From the NCBI GenBank assembly GCA_026004195.1, contig BPIQ01000001.1:1226311-1290310 (forward strand): DNA of 64,000 nucleotides. Reading direction: 5' to 3'. Position 1 is the stretch's first letter; every line of letters begins with the position of its first letter. The DNA comes from Candidatus Binatia bacterium (GTDB lineage Bacteria; Desulfobacterota; Binatia; HRBIN30; BPIQ01). Below the pieces are notes generated by a model. That model saw only the letters and a list, made by a program, of their open reading frames with translations, made no database searches and was not told the origin of the DNA. The position numbers were made by a program, and so were the translations under genes. Below are positions 37,323-45,710 of the stretch, piece after piece.

Positions 37323-38713
37323 CCCGATCTGCGGCCCGCCTCCGGTGGATTTTCGCCCTCGCTTGTGCGTTCGTCGTCTTCTCGCCCCTTCTCCGGGCCG
37401 AGTTTCTCGTCGTCACCTTCGACGACGACGCCTTCGTCCTGGAAAATCCCTCCATCCGCGAGCTCGACTGGGATTCCGTCCGCTCCTGGTTCGGCAGGAG
37501 CTACCACGCGGATTACGTGCCGGTGACCCTGGCCTCCTTCGCGCTCGACCACGCCCTCTGGGGGCTGGAACCCCGCGGATACCACCTCACGAACATCCTG
37601 CTCCACCTCTGCGTGGGCACCCTCGTGTACCTGCTCGTGTTCCTCTCCACGAGGCGGGCCGAGGTGGCGCTCCTCGCCGGGACCGTCTTTCTTCTCCACC
37701 CGCTGCAGCTCGAAGCCGTGGCCATCGTCTCGCAGCGGAAGACTCTCCTGGCGACGGCTTTCGCGCTGCTGTCGTGCCTCGCGTTCCGCAGATCGCTCGT
37801 CGAGAGGCCGGCCGTCTGGCGTGCGATTTCGCTCGCGCTGTTTCTCCTGGGGCTCTTGGCCAAGCCGAGCGTCCTTCCGCTCCCCCTCCTTTTCTTCCTT
37901 CTCGACCCCTTTTTCCCCCGGGCATCCACGCTCCGGGAAAAGCTCCCGTTCTTTCTCGTCGCGATCTCCGTGCTCCTCGTCCAGCTTTCCGTGAAAGCCG
38001 GGAGCCCCGTCGTCAAAGAGCCCCACGGGGGCTCCGCGTTGGCGACCCTGCTGTTGATGGGGAGGGTCTGGCTCGAATACCTGCTCGCGATGGTGCTGCC
38101 GCTCGACCTCGCACCGGCGTATTACTACCGTCCTTCCCTCGCTTACTCCGCCTGGCACGCCGCGGCACTCGTCGTGGTCGCCGCGTTGCACGCGCTCGCC
38201 TGGACGCTTCGCAGGCGTTTCTGGCTCCCGTGCTTCGCGCTCTTCTGGTTCACGATCTCCATGCTGCCCGTGAGCAACGTCGTACCGATTGCGGTCGTGA
38301 GAGCGGACCGGTATGTCTACTTCGCGATGGTCGGGTTCGCGTGGGCTGCGGGAGAGGTGCTCGGCCGGCCCGGGCCGCTTCGAAGATCCCTCCGCCCCGG
38401 CGTCGTCTTCTACGCCCTCCTCGTCCTCCTCGGGGCCTGGACGGGCTCCCGGACCTCGGTCTGGCGAAGCGACGTCACGGCCTGGGAGAGAGTCGTCGAG
38501 CGCCATCCTTGGAACGCAAGGGCACGTTTTCTTCTCGGCCGCGCCTACTTCTCGCGGGGCGAGGTGGGAGAGGCCCTTCGTGCCTGGCGGAAAGCCTCCC
38601 TTCTGGACCCTACCTTCGACGCCCCACGGCGGGAACTTCTGCGTGTGGCCCGCGGCGACACCACCCCCGGCGCCCGTGGCCGAAGCTCGCACCGCGGGTC
38701 TTCCGAACGCTGA
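37319..38713 (+). CDS. TMTC-like membrane glycosyltransferase (second copy)
   Basis: A 464-residue paralogue of the protein at 30988. It repeats the diagnostic loop TFDDDAFVLENPSI, then PRGYHLTNILLHL and HPLQLEAVAIVSQRKT. About ten hydrophobic segments reach residue 380; only one or two TPR-like repeats remain at the end (ARFLLGRAYFSRGEVGEA). The reduced TPR tail suggests a different target from the first copy. ATG overlaps the GT4 stop (ATGA). pilD follows after 18 nt, so the whole glycosylation block lies inside the pilus operon. Confidence 0.74.
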   Translation: MTRSAARLRWIFALACAFVVFSPLLRAEFLVVTFDDDAFVLENPSIRELDWDSVRSWFGRSYHADYVPVTLASFALDHALWGLEPRGYHLTNILLHLCVGTLVYLLVFLSTRRAEVALLAGTVFLLHPLQLEAVAIVSQRKTLLATAFALLSCLAFRRSLVERPAVWRAISLALFLLGLLAKPSVLPLPLLFFLLDPFFPRASTLREKLPFFLVAISVLLVQLSVKAGSPVVKEPHGGSALATLLLMGRVWLEYLLAMVLPLDLAPAYYYRPSLAYSAWHAAALVVVAALHALAWTLRRRFWLPCFALFWFTISMLPVSNVVPIAVVRADRYVYFAMVGFAWAAGEVLGRPGPLRRSLRPGVVFYALLVLLGAWTGSRTSVWRSDVTAWERVVERHPWNARARFLLGRAYFSRGEVGEALRAWRKASLLDPTFDAPRRELLRVARGDTTPGARGRSSHRGSSER

Positions 38714-38731
38714 CCGGCGCACGGGGAACGG

Positions 38732-39505
38732 GTGGAGGCGCCGGTGCTTTACGGGTTCGCGTTCGTTTTCGGGGCCGTGATCGGAAGTTTCCTGAACGTC
38801 TGCATCTATCGGCTCCCGCGAGGAAAATCGCTCCTGAGGCCCCCGTCGAGCTGCCCGAAGTGCGAGCGTCCGATCCGACCCACCGACAACCTCCCGATCC
38901 TGAGCTACCTTCTGCTTCGGGGTCGTTGCCGCTGGTGCGGCGTCCGGATTCCGCCTCGGTACCTCTTCGTGGAGTCGAGCAGCGCCGCGCTGGCCGTCCT
39001 CATGGTGGCCCGGTTCGGCCTCGAGCCGTTGGCGGTGCTGTACTATGCCTTCGCCGCCGCCCTGCTCGTCGTCACCTTCGTGGACCTCGACTTCCAGATC
39101 ATCCCGGATTCGATCAGTTTGCCGGGCATCGCCGTGGGGCTGAGCGCGTCCTATTTCGTTCCGGGCACTCCCGAGCCCTTCGACTCGGCCGCGGGCGCCG
39201 TTCTGGGAGGAGCCATGCTCTACCTGGTGGCTCGAGGCTACCAGTGGTGGACCGGAATCGAGGGGATGGGGATGGGAGACGTGAAACTCCTGGCCATGAT
39301 CGGGGCGTTCGTCGGATGGAAAGGTGTTCTCCTCTGTCTTTTCGTGGCCGCTTTTTCGGGCTCGGTGGTGGGCGTGGCGGCCATCGTGTTCCGCGGAAAG
39401 GACCGCAAGTTCGCGATCCCCTTCGGACCGTTCCTGGCGGTCGGAGCCCTGGTGGCTCTTTTTTTCGGGGACGGAATCGTGCGCTGGTATCTTGGATTGG
39501 CCTGA
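38732..39505 (+). CDS. pilD: PilD, prepilin peptidase and N-methyltransferase
   Basis: PilD cleaves the leader of prepilins after a glycine and methylates the new N-terminus. This 257-residue bifunctional form has the N-terminal methyltransferase domain with zinc cysteines CPKC (41, 44) and CRWC (66, 69). It also carries the two aspartyl-protease sites: FVDLDFQIIPD (118-125) and GMGDVKLL (Asp 183). About eight hydrophobic helices are visible. Start is GTG 38732. Its substrates are probably the four pseudopilins just downstream, and a pilin encoded elsewhere. Confidence 0.95.
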   Translation: MEAPVLYGFAFVFGAVIGSFLNVCIYRLPRGKSLLRPPSSCPKCERPIRPTDNLPILSYLLLRGRCRWCGVRIPPRYLFVESSSAALAVLMVARFGLEPLAVLYYAFAAALLVVTFVDLDFQIIPDSISLPGIAVGLSASYFVPGTPEPFDSAAGAVLGGAMLYLVARGYQWWTGIEGMGMGDVKLLAMIGAFVGWKGVLLCLFVAAFSGSVVGVAAIVFRGKDRKFAIPFGPFLAVGALVALFFGDGIVRWYLGLA

Positions 39506-39511
39506 AGAACG

Positions 39512-39527
39512 TGGCATAAGGACGGCC
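39512..39527 (+). promoter_or_regulatory. Candidate sigma-54 (-24/-12) promoter of the pseudopilin operon
   Basis: TGGCAT-AAGGA-CGGC-C: GG at 39513-39514 and GC at 39525-39526 with 10-nt spacing. The -24 half is good and the -12 half is weaker (GGC instead of TGC). Transcription would start near 39538, 15 nt before the ATG with its AAAAGGAGGG ribosome site. Confidence 0.5.
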
Positions 39528-39552
39528 TGACACCGGGGCAAAAGGAGGGCTC

Positions 39553-39999
39553 ATGGAAGAGCGGAACGGATGGACGGCTACGGAGCTGGCCGTGGCGACG
39601 CTGCTTTTTGTCCTGGTCTCCTCGCTGTTCGCCTGGGAAGGCGTGGGCTGGCGGTCCCGCATCGCGCTCGACACGGCGGCTTGGCAGGTAGCTTCCGACC
39701 TGCGACGGGCGCGCTCGCGCGCCCTGGCCGAGGGGCGGCGCGTACGACTCGTTTTCGACACGCGCTCGGACGCCTACACCACGGAAAAAAACCACGACGG
39801 CGCCTACCTTCCCTCCGGTCCCCCCGTCCCCCTCCCGCGCGGGATCGACCTGGTGGAGTGCACGGCCCGCGACGACACCGTCACCTTCTCGCCCACGGGA
39901 ACCGCTCCGACCTTCGGGACGGTCGTCCTGGAAAACCGTGGGGGCGAAAAGCGAAGTGTCGTCGTGGACATCGTCGGGCGCGTTCGGATCGTTCGATGA
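39553..39999 (+). CDS. GspH/FimT-type minor pseudopilin
   Basis: A 148-residue minor pilin. The type III leader is short: glycine 6 is followed by W-T-A-T-E, with the required glutamate at +5, and then a 20-residue hydrophobic helix (ELAVATLLFVLVSSLF). The globular part has the FimT/GspH pattern ASDLRRARSRALAEGRRVRLVF and a C-terminal beta region ending DIVGRVRIVR. Minor pilins prime pilus assembly at the tip. It is the first gene of a four-gene pseudopilin operon. Confidence 0.85.
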   Translation: MEERNGWTATELAVATLLFVLVSSLFAWEGVGWRSRIALDTAAWQVASDLRRARSRALAEGRRVRLVFDTRSDAYTTEKNHDGAYLPSGPPVPLPRGIDLVECTARDDTVTFSPTGTAPTFGTVVLENRGGEKRSVVVDIVGRVRIVR

Positions 40000-40325
40000 A
40001 CCGCGGCTCGGTTCTCCTCGAAGTTCTCGTGGCTTTTTTTCTCCTGGCGGTCGTGGCAGCCGGGCTTCTCCGCTCGTTCGGAGAAGCGAGCCGCGTCCTG
40101 CGCGCCTCGAGACTTCGGCTCGAGGCGTTCCGAATCGCGGAGACGGCGGTCGAGAACCTGGCGCTCGGCCGACCGGCCCCGACGCCCCGGGCCGGTTTTC
40201 GAGTCGAAGCGGCCGTCCGACCCGTCCCGGGAGGCCGGCCACTCGACGAAATCGAAGTTCGGGTATCCTGGGACGCCGCATCCGCTCCCGGCGCATTCTC
40301 GCTCCGAACGTGGAGGCTCCGATGA
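39996..40325 (+). CDS. PilV/GspI-type minor pseudopilin
   Basis: A 109-residue minor pilin. After MNRG comes S-V-L-L-E, giving the cleavage glycine at 4 and glutamate at +5, then the hydrophobic helix VLVAFFLLAVVAAGLL. The rest is short and basic, with EAFRIAETAVENLALG as in the PilV/GspI family. ATG overlaps the previous stop (ATGA). It is likely part of the tip complex with its neighbours. Confidence 0.82.
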   Translation: MNRGSVLLEVLVAFFLLAVVAAGLLRSFGEASRVLRASRLRLEAFRIAETAVENLALGRPAPTPRAGFRVEAAVRPVPGGRPLDEIEVRVSWDAASAPGAFSLRTWRLR

Positions 40326-40909
40326 ACGCGCGAGGGCACGTTTTCCTGGAGATCCTCCTCGGGCTTTTCCTCGTCGCGACCGCCCTCGGAGCCGGGGCGG
40401 GGTTTTTTCGGGATGCCGTCCGACAGCTCGCGCTTTTCCGAGCTCGGAGCCAGGCACAGGATACCCTCGACTTGGCCCTGCACTGGATGGCCGCCGAAAT
40501 CCGCCAGGCCGGCCTCTCGTTGGCTACGGACACGCTTCCGGGGATCGTGGCCGGGGACGAGTCGTACCTCGAGCTCAGGTCGGATCGGAACCTGGACGGA
40601 GATTTCTCGGACCCGAACGAGCGGGTGGCTTACTCTTTCGACGCCGCGCGGAAAACCCTCACCCGAAAGTCCGGAAGTTCGTCCCCCCAACCCGTCATCG
40701 ACGGTCTCGCTCGGGACGGACTCGCCTTCCGCTTCTACGACGGCGACGGCGTACCGCTCGCGACGCCGCTCGACGACGCCGGGCGGGAAGCGGTCCGGAA
40801 GATCGCCGTCCGCCTGGCTCTCGAACTCGACTCGGGCGAACCCGAGCCCGTACGCTTCGAAGGCTCGCTCGAGGTAGGTCTACGCCATGTCCCGGACTCG
40901 CACGACTGA
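40322..40909 (+). CDS. PilW/GspJ-type minor pseudopilin
   Basis: A 195-residue minor pilin. MNARG is followed by H-V-F-L-E (cleavage after glycine 5, glutamate at +5) and the helix ILLGLFLVATALGAGAGFF. Then LALHWMAAEIRQAGLSL, a hallmark of PilW/GspJ proteins, and a beta-rich domain with SDRNLDGDFSDPNERVAYSF. ATG overlaps the PilV stop. It should join the pilus tip complex. Confidence 0.85.
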   Translation: MNARGHVFLEILLGLFLVATALGAGAGFFRDAVRQLALFRARSQAQDTLDLALHWMAAEIRQAGLSLATDTLPGIVAGDESYLELRSDRNLDGDFSDPNERVAYSFDAARKTLTRKSGSSSPQPVIDGLARDGLAFRFYDGDGVPLATPLDDAGREAVRKIAVRLALELDSGEPEPVRFEGSLEVGLRHVPDSHD

Positions 40910-41342
40910 GGCGGGCCAGGTACTCGCGGGAGTCCTGCTCCTGAGCTCCGTGCTCCTACCGCTCGGCGCGCTCGTCGTCTACCAAGCCCGCACGAGCCTT
41001 CTCCTCGAGCAGGCGAGACGAGGCAGCCTCGAAGCCGTGCACAAAGCGGAAGGGACGCTCCACTGGGCGGTCTCGCGCATCCCGCCCGGAACCGAGGCTT
41101 CCACGCTTCTCGCCGGACCCGACGGCATCCCGGGCACCGAAGACGACGGGGTCTTTCCGTTCGGCGACCCGCCTCTCGGCGACGAAGTCGCCCTCGCGGT
41201 GGAGTCGGGAGCGGAGGGTTTCGTGAAGATCACGTGCGTCGCTTCCGGGTTCCGGGATGCCCGGGCCAGGGTTTCGGTGTGGCTCGCGCAAAACGGCGAA
41301 GACCTCCTCCCGCTGGCTTGGCAGTCCGAGGAGAACGGGTAG
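40887..41342 (+). CDS. PilX/GspK-like pseudopilin lacking the +5 glutamate
   Basis: A 151-residue protein, fourth in the pseudopilin operon, overlapping the PilW gene by 23 nt. The leader MSRTRTTEAG is followed by Q-V-L-A-G and the hydrophobic stretch VLLLSSVLLPLGALVVYQ. Position +5 is not glutamate, as in GspK and PilX, which sit at the very tip and start assembly. The GPDGIPGTEDDGV segment may be a calcium-binding loop, as in GspK. Annotation rests on context and the leader, since overall similarity is low. Confidence 0.72.
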   Translation: MSRTRTTEAGQVLAGVLLLSSVLLPLGALVVYQARTSLLLEQARRGSLEAVHKAEGTLHWAVSRIPPGTEASTLLAGPDGIPGTEDDGVFPFGDPPLGDEVALAVESGAEGFVKITCVASGFRDARARVSVWLAQNGEDLLPLAWQSEENG

Positions 41343-41394
41343 GTTTGCACGCGCATGCGGGCTCGGTGTACATTCGTCCGTGGGGAAGAGGTGG

Positions 41395-41778
41395 ATGAAG
41401 CAGCGGAAGGTTCTCGTCGTCGACGACAACCCGGACGCGGTCCTGATCGTCCGCTCGACTCTCGAGTCGCACGGTTACGCGGTCTCCGCCGCCGACTCGG
41501 CCAGGACGGCCCTCGAGCTCGTCGAGAGCGACCCGCCCGACGTGGTCCTGCTCGACGTCATGATGCCGGACATGAGCGGGATCGAAATGCTCGAAATCCT
41601 CAAGTCCTCTCCGAGGACGGGGGCGATTCCTGTGATCCTTCTCACGGCGAAGTCCCAGGACGAGGATCTCCTCACCGGGTACCAGGTCGGTGCCGACTAC
41701 TACATCACGAAGCCCTTCACGGCTCGCCAACTCCTCTACGGTGTCCAGCTCGTACTCGGGGAGGAACGTCCTTCTTGA
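41395..41778 (+). CDS. Single-domain CheY-like response regulator
   Basis: A 127-residue stand-alone receiver. DDNP near residues 10-13, the phospho-acceptor Asp in VLLDVMMPDMSG (near residue 54), the Thr in LLTAKSQ, and the lysine in YYITKPFT are all present, so phosphorylation is expected. There is no output domain. It lies 52 nt after the pseudopilin operon and overlaps tmk, and its partner kinase is not in the window. It could act on a pilus or motility ATPase, but that is speculation. Confidence 0.88.
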   Translation: MKQRKVLVVDDNPDAVLIVRSTLESHGYAVSAADSARTALELVESDPPDVVLLDVMMPDMSGIEMLEILKSSPRTGAIPVILLTAKSQDEDLLTGYQVGADYYITKPFTARQLLYGVQLVLGEERPS

Positions 41779-42422
41779 AGAAGACCCGAGGGCGGCTGAT
41801 CGCGTTCGAAGGAGTCGAGGGGGCCGGGAAGTCGACGCAGGTGAGGCTACTGGCGGCCGCCCTCCGCCGACAAGGTCGTTCCGTCCTCGTGACGGCCGAG
41901 CCCGGGGGAACGAAGGTAGGGCGGGCCATCCGCACGATCCTCACGAGCCCACGCTACCCCGAGCCGGTTCCCCTGGCCGAGTTGCTGCTCTATCTCGCCG
42001 ATCGGGCTCAACACCTCGCCGAAGTCGTTCGCCCGGCCCTGGAACGGGGACTGGTCGTCCTGACCGACCGGTTCTCCGCCTCCACGGTCGCCTACCAGGG
42101 CTACGGGCGGGGACTTCCGCTCGGCCTGGTCCGGGACTGGGACCGCAAGGCGCGAGGGGGCGTGAGGGCGGACCTCACGGTTCTCCTCGATTGCCCGGTC
42201 CGGGAAGGGCTCCGGCGCGCCCGAGGGTCCGACCGTCTCCACACCGCCTCGCTCGAGTTTCACGAGAGAGTTCGCGCGGGGTTCCTCGCCCAGGCGCGTC
42301 GAGAAAAAGGCTGGGTCGTGGTTTCGTCCTATCGCCGTGAACCGGCCGAGGTCGCACGGGAGATCCTGGCACGAGTGGAAAGGGCCCGCATTTTGCCTCC
42401 ATGCACTTCCGAGAAATCGTAG
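41775..42422 (+). CDS. tmk: Thymidylate kinase
   Basis: Phosphorylates dTMP to dTDP for DNA synthesis. The 215-residue protein has the P-loop FEGVEGAGKSTQ (about residues 11-22), the DR(F/Y) motif in LTDRFSASTVAYQG, and the region LLDCPVREGLRRA. The only start that fits is TTG 41775, which overlaps the stop of the receiver gene (TTGA). tmk and holB are adjacent in many bacteria; here they overlap by 22 nt. Confidence 0.94.
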   Translation: MKKTRGRLIAFEGVEGAGKSTQVRLLAAALRRQGRSVLVTAEPGGTKVGRAIRTILTSPRYPEPVPLAELLLYLADRAQHLAEVVRPALERGLVVLTDRFSASTVAYQGYGRGLPLGLVRDWDRKARGGVRADLTVLLDCPVREGLRRARGSDRLHTASLEFHERVRAGFLAQARREKGWVVVSSYRREPAEVAREILARVERARILPPCTSEKS

Positions 42423-43330
42423 GACACGAACCGGAGAAACGGCATCTCCGCAGCCTTCTCGAAGCGCACCGCCTTCCCCACGCGCTCCTGTTCGTGGGGC
42501 CCGAAGGAATCGGGAAAAGTCTCGTGGCCAGGGCGTTGGCGGCTGCGCTCTTCTGCGAGGAGGCGCGGCAGGGCGCGTGCGGTCGGTGCGCCGGCTGCCG
42601 GCAGTTGCAAGCTGGGAGCCACCCGGACCTCTTCTGGGTCCGGCACGAGGCCGGAAAGCGCGAGATTCCCATCGAACGCGTACGGGAACTCCGCGACTTC
42701 GTCCGCCTCCGTCGAGTGCGCGCACCGCTCCGCCTGGCCGTCGTCGAGGACGCGCATCGGCTCGGCTGGGCGGCCCAGAACGCCCTTTTGCGGACGCTCG
42801 AAGAGCCCCCGCCCGATTCCCTCGTACTTCTGCTCGCTCCGAGCACGGCGCCCTTGCTTCCCACGGTTCGGTCGCGATGCCGAACGCTTTCTTTCCGTCC
42901 CCTCGACCGTGCCGAGCTTCTCGAAGTTCTCTGCGGGCGGCTTTCCATCCCCCAGCCCGAGGCCGAGCGTCTCGCGGAGCTCGCCGAAGGAAGCCCGGGC
43001 CGTGCGCTCGCGCTGCGGGAGGCGTCGCCGGAGCTTGCTTCCGAGAGGGTGGACGCCCTGCGGCACTCCCCGGCCCGATACGGCGTCCTCGTGCGCTGGG
43101 TGCGGGATTTCTCGGATTCCCCGGAGAAGGCAGCCGTGTTCCTCGAGCTCTGCGCCCGCCGTCTCCTCCGCGATGCGTTGCACGCGGCGGACCGAGCCGA
43201 TAAAGAAGCCGCACGAACGCTCCTACGCCGTGCCGACACAGTCATGGACGCGCTGGCTTCTCTTCGATACCGCAGCCCGAACCTGGCGCTCCTTCTCGAA
43301 TCCGCGCTCCTGCGGCTGACCCGGCCCTGA
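42401..43330 (+). CDS. holB: DNA polymerase III subunit delta'
   Basis: Delta' is the structural subunit of the clamp loader. The 309-residue protein has a P-loop GPEGIGKS near residue 33, a four-cysteine zinc module (FCEEARQGACGRCAGC, about 51-66), the Walker B-like VVEDAHRLG, and the RSRC sensor motif (VRSRCRTLSF). It overlaps tmk and is followed after 6 nt by ricT. This order (tmk-holB-ricT-metG-tatD) is common in bacteria. Confidence 0.93.
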   Translation: MHFREIVGHEPEKRHLRSLLEAHRLPHALLFVGPEGIGKSLVARALAAALFCEEARQGACGRCAGCRQLQAGSHPDLFWVRHEAGKREIPIERVRELRDFVRLRRVRAPLRLAVVEDAHRLGWAAQNALLRTLEEPPPDSLVLLLAPSTAPLLPTVRSRCRTLSFRPLDRAELLEVLCGRLSIPQPEAERLAELAEGSPGRALALREASPELASERVDALRHSPARYGVLVRWVRDFSDSPEKAAVFLELCARRLLRDALHAADRADKEAARTLLRRADTVMDALASLRYRSPNLALLLESALLRLTRP

Positions 43331-43336
43331 CCCCCC

Positions 43337-44146
43337 ATGGACTCGACCGGGACCATCCTGGTGGGTGTGCAGCTTTCGCCCGTGGGTCGCATCTACTTCT
43401 GCCGCTCGACGCTGCCGGACCTTCGCTGCGGAGACGAGGTGATCGCCGCGATCGGAGACTCCACGTCGCTCGCCCGCGTCGTGCTACCTCCGCGCCCGGA
43501 GACGGGCGCCGTGCAGACGGCGGGCCGTGTCCTGCGTCGAGCGACGGAGCGGGACCGTGCGGTCGACGAAGCGCAGCGAGCTCTGGCCCGGCGAGTCCTG
43601 CGCGACGCGGCCGAACTCGTTTCCGAGCGACGCTGGCCTCTGAAAGTGGTGGACGCCGATGCTCGGGGGACGAAACGCGTGCGCCTCTACCTCGTCCGGA
43701 CCGGGAAGGCGGACTTCACCACCCTCCGTCGCGAAGTGGAGTCGAGACACCGCCTCGCGGTCGAACTGCAGTTCCTCGGAGCGCGCGACGAGACGAAGAG
43801 ACTCGGAGGCACAGGTCCGTGCGGCCGGGAGCTCTGCTGTTCCACCTTCTTGCGCGACTTTTCGCCCGTCACCCTCGAAATGGGTAAGCTCCAGGGTATG
43901 TCTCCTTCTCGCGTCGCCGGGCTTTGCGGAAAGCTCAAATGCTGCCTGCGGTACGAGTACGAAACCTACCGGGAGCTCGCCCGACCGCTCCCCCCGCTCG
44001 GGGCACGGGTGGAAACGCTGAAGGGGGAGGGAACCGTCGTGGGCAGGGACGTCCTCCGCCAGACCGTCGTGGTCCGGACGAACGACGGAAGCACGGAATT
44101 CCGCGCGACCCTGCAGGATCTCGTCGCCCGAGTGCCGACGACCTAG
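43337..44146 (+). CDS. ricT: RicT/YaaT, PSP1-domain protein
   Basis: A 269-residue PSP1-domain protein. The cysteine-rich centre GPCGRELCCSTFLRDF and GLCGKLKCCLRYEYETYREL is the RicT hallmark; in Bacillus these cysteines help the Ric (Y) complex hold [4Fe-4S] clusters and tune RNase Y and other processes. RicA and RicF are not seen nearby. Context between holB and metG is the usual one. In Gram-negative bacteria the function is less known. Confidence 0.9.
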   Translation: MDSTGTILVGVQLSPVGRIYFCRSTLPDLRCGDEVIAAIGDSTSLARVVLPPRPETGAVQTAGRVLRRATERDRAVDEAQRALARRVLRDAAELVSERRWPLKVVDADARGTKRVRLYLVRTGKADFTTLRREVESRHRLAVELQFLGARDETKRLGGTGPCGRELCCSTFLRDFSPVTLEMGKLQGMSPSRVAGLCGKLKCCLRYEYETYRELARPLPPLGARVETLKGEGTVVGRDVLRQTVVVRTNDGSTEFRATLQDLVARVPTT

Positions 44147-44156
44147 GAGAGCCGAG

Positions 44157-45710
44157 ATGTATCTCACGACCGCCCTTCCCTACGTGAACGCGGAGCCCCA
44201 CATCGGCCACCTCTACGAAATGGTCGTCTGCGACACGCTGGCCCGCCACTGGCGTCTGCGCGAGGACACGTTTTTCCTCACGGGGTCCGACGAGCACGGC
44301 ACCAAAGTCGCCGAAGCCGCGAGAGCGCGGGGCGTGTCCCCGCAGGAGTTCGTGGACTCCATGGCTCGCCTCTACCAGGAAACCTGGGCGGAGTGCGGCA
44401 TCTCGTACGACCAGTTCGTCCGCACGACCTCGCCGGAACACGTCCGGGTCGTGCGAGAAATCCTCTCGGCCGTCCACGCCAAGGGAGACATCTACTACGG
44501 GCGCTACAGCGGCCTCTACTGCACGGGGTGCGAACGATTCTACACGGAAAAGGAGCTCCAGCAGGGCAAGTGTCCCGAACATCTCCGCGAACCGGAGCGG
44601 ATCGAGGAAGAGAACTATTTCTTCCGGATGTCCCGGTACCAGGGAGCCCTCTTGCGACACTTGGAGCGGCATCCGGAAACGATCGTACCCGACCGGTACC
44701 GGAACGAGGTTCTCTCGCTCCTGCGGGAACAGGCGCTCGGAGACCTCTGCATCTCGCGGCCGAAAACGCGCCTCGGCTGGGGAATCGAACTGCCATTCGA
44801 CGAGCGTTTCGTCACGTACGTCTGGTTCGACGCGCTGTTGAGCTACGTGAGCGGGCTCAAGGCGAAAGGAGAAAAGACGTTCGACCGCTTCTGGCCTCAG
44901 TGCCACCACGTGATCGGCAAGGACATCGTGAAACCTCACGGCGTGTACTGGCCCACCATGCTCATGTCGGCCGGACTTCCTCTCTACCGCCAGCTGCACG
45001 TCCACGGTTACTGGACGCGCGGGGAAAGCCGGGTGTCCAAGAGTCTCGGGAACGTCGTCCGTCCGCTCGAGGTGAAGAAGATCTTCGGCATGGAAGCCTT
45101 CCGGTATTTTCTCCTGAGGGAAATGGCGTACGGTCACGACGCGACCTTCACGGAAGACGCCCTCGTGACCCGCATCAACGCGGACCTCGCCAACGGCCTC
45201 GGGAACCTCGTCACCCGTACGCTCTCGATGCAACACCGGTTCTTCGGCGGTCGAGTGCAGCCGCTCTCGGACTGGAGACCCGAGGATCGCGAGCTCTATA
45301 CGGCCTTCGACACCGCGGCGCGAGAAGTTCCCGAGTTTCTCGAGAGCTTCGCGTTCCACCGCGCCCTCGAGAGCATCTGGCGGGCCATCGACCGGGCGAA
45401 CAAGTACGTCGTGCGGACGGCCCCTTTCCAGCTCGCCAAAGACGCCGCCCGGCGAGACCGTGCGGGAGAAGTCCTCCACCACCTCCTCGAGGGACTCCGG
45501 ACCGTGGCCCACCTCCTCCATGCCCCCATGCCCGAAACCAGCCGGCGCCTCCTCGCGCTCCTCGGCCGGGAAGAGGAACGGCCCACGGCGGCACTCCCGA
45601 CGGAGTCCTGGGGGCGCAATTTCCAGCCGGGGTCGCAGGTCGGCCGACCCGAAATTCTGTTTCCGAGGGTGGAATTCCCGGGCCGGACCGACGACGGGAA
45701 GAAGCCGTGA
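44157..45710 (+). CDS. metG: Methionyl-tRNA synthetase
   Basis: Charges tRNA-Met. The 517-residue enzyme has the class I signature PYVNAEPHIGHLYE (HIGH), the zinc region CTGCERFYTEKELQQGKC, and the KMSKS-type loop RVSKSLGN. The C-terminal EMAP/Trbp111 dimerisation domain is absent, which is usual for this length class. An AGGAGA ribosome site stands before ATG 44157. tatD overlaps its stop. Confidence 0.95.
   Translation: MYLTTALPYVNAEPHIGHLYEMVVCDTLARHWRLREDTFFLTGSDEHGTKVAEAARARGVSPQEFVDSMARLYQETWAECGISYDQFVRTTSPEHVRVVREILSAVHAKGDIYYGRYSGLYCTGCERFYTEKELQQGKCPEHLREPERIEEENYFFRMSRYQGALLRHLERHPETIVPDRYRNEVLSLLREQALGDLCISRPKTRLGWGIELPFDERFVTYVWFDALLSYVSGLKAKGEKTFDRFWPQCHHVIGKDIVKPHGVYWPTMLMSAGLPLYRQLHVHGYWTRGESRVSKSLGNVVRPLEVKKIFGMEAFRYFLLREMAYGHDATFTEDALVTRINADLANGLGNLVTRTLSMQHRFFGGRVQPLSDWRPEDRELYTAFDTAAREVPEFLESFAFHRALESIWRAIDRANKYVVRTAPFQLAKDAARRDRAGEVLHHLLEGLRTVAHLLHAPMPETSRRLLALLGREEERPTAALPTESWGRNFQPGSQVGRPEILFPRVEFPGRTDDGKKP

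Noticed and set aside
36881..39541. An 886-codon minus-strand frame opposite the glycosyltransferases and pilD
   Set aside because: It is antisense to clear genes with membrane and catalytic motifs; the translation is charged low complexity with no recognisable domain.
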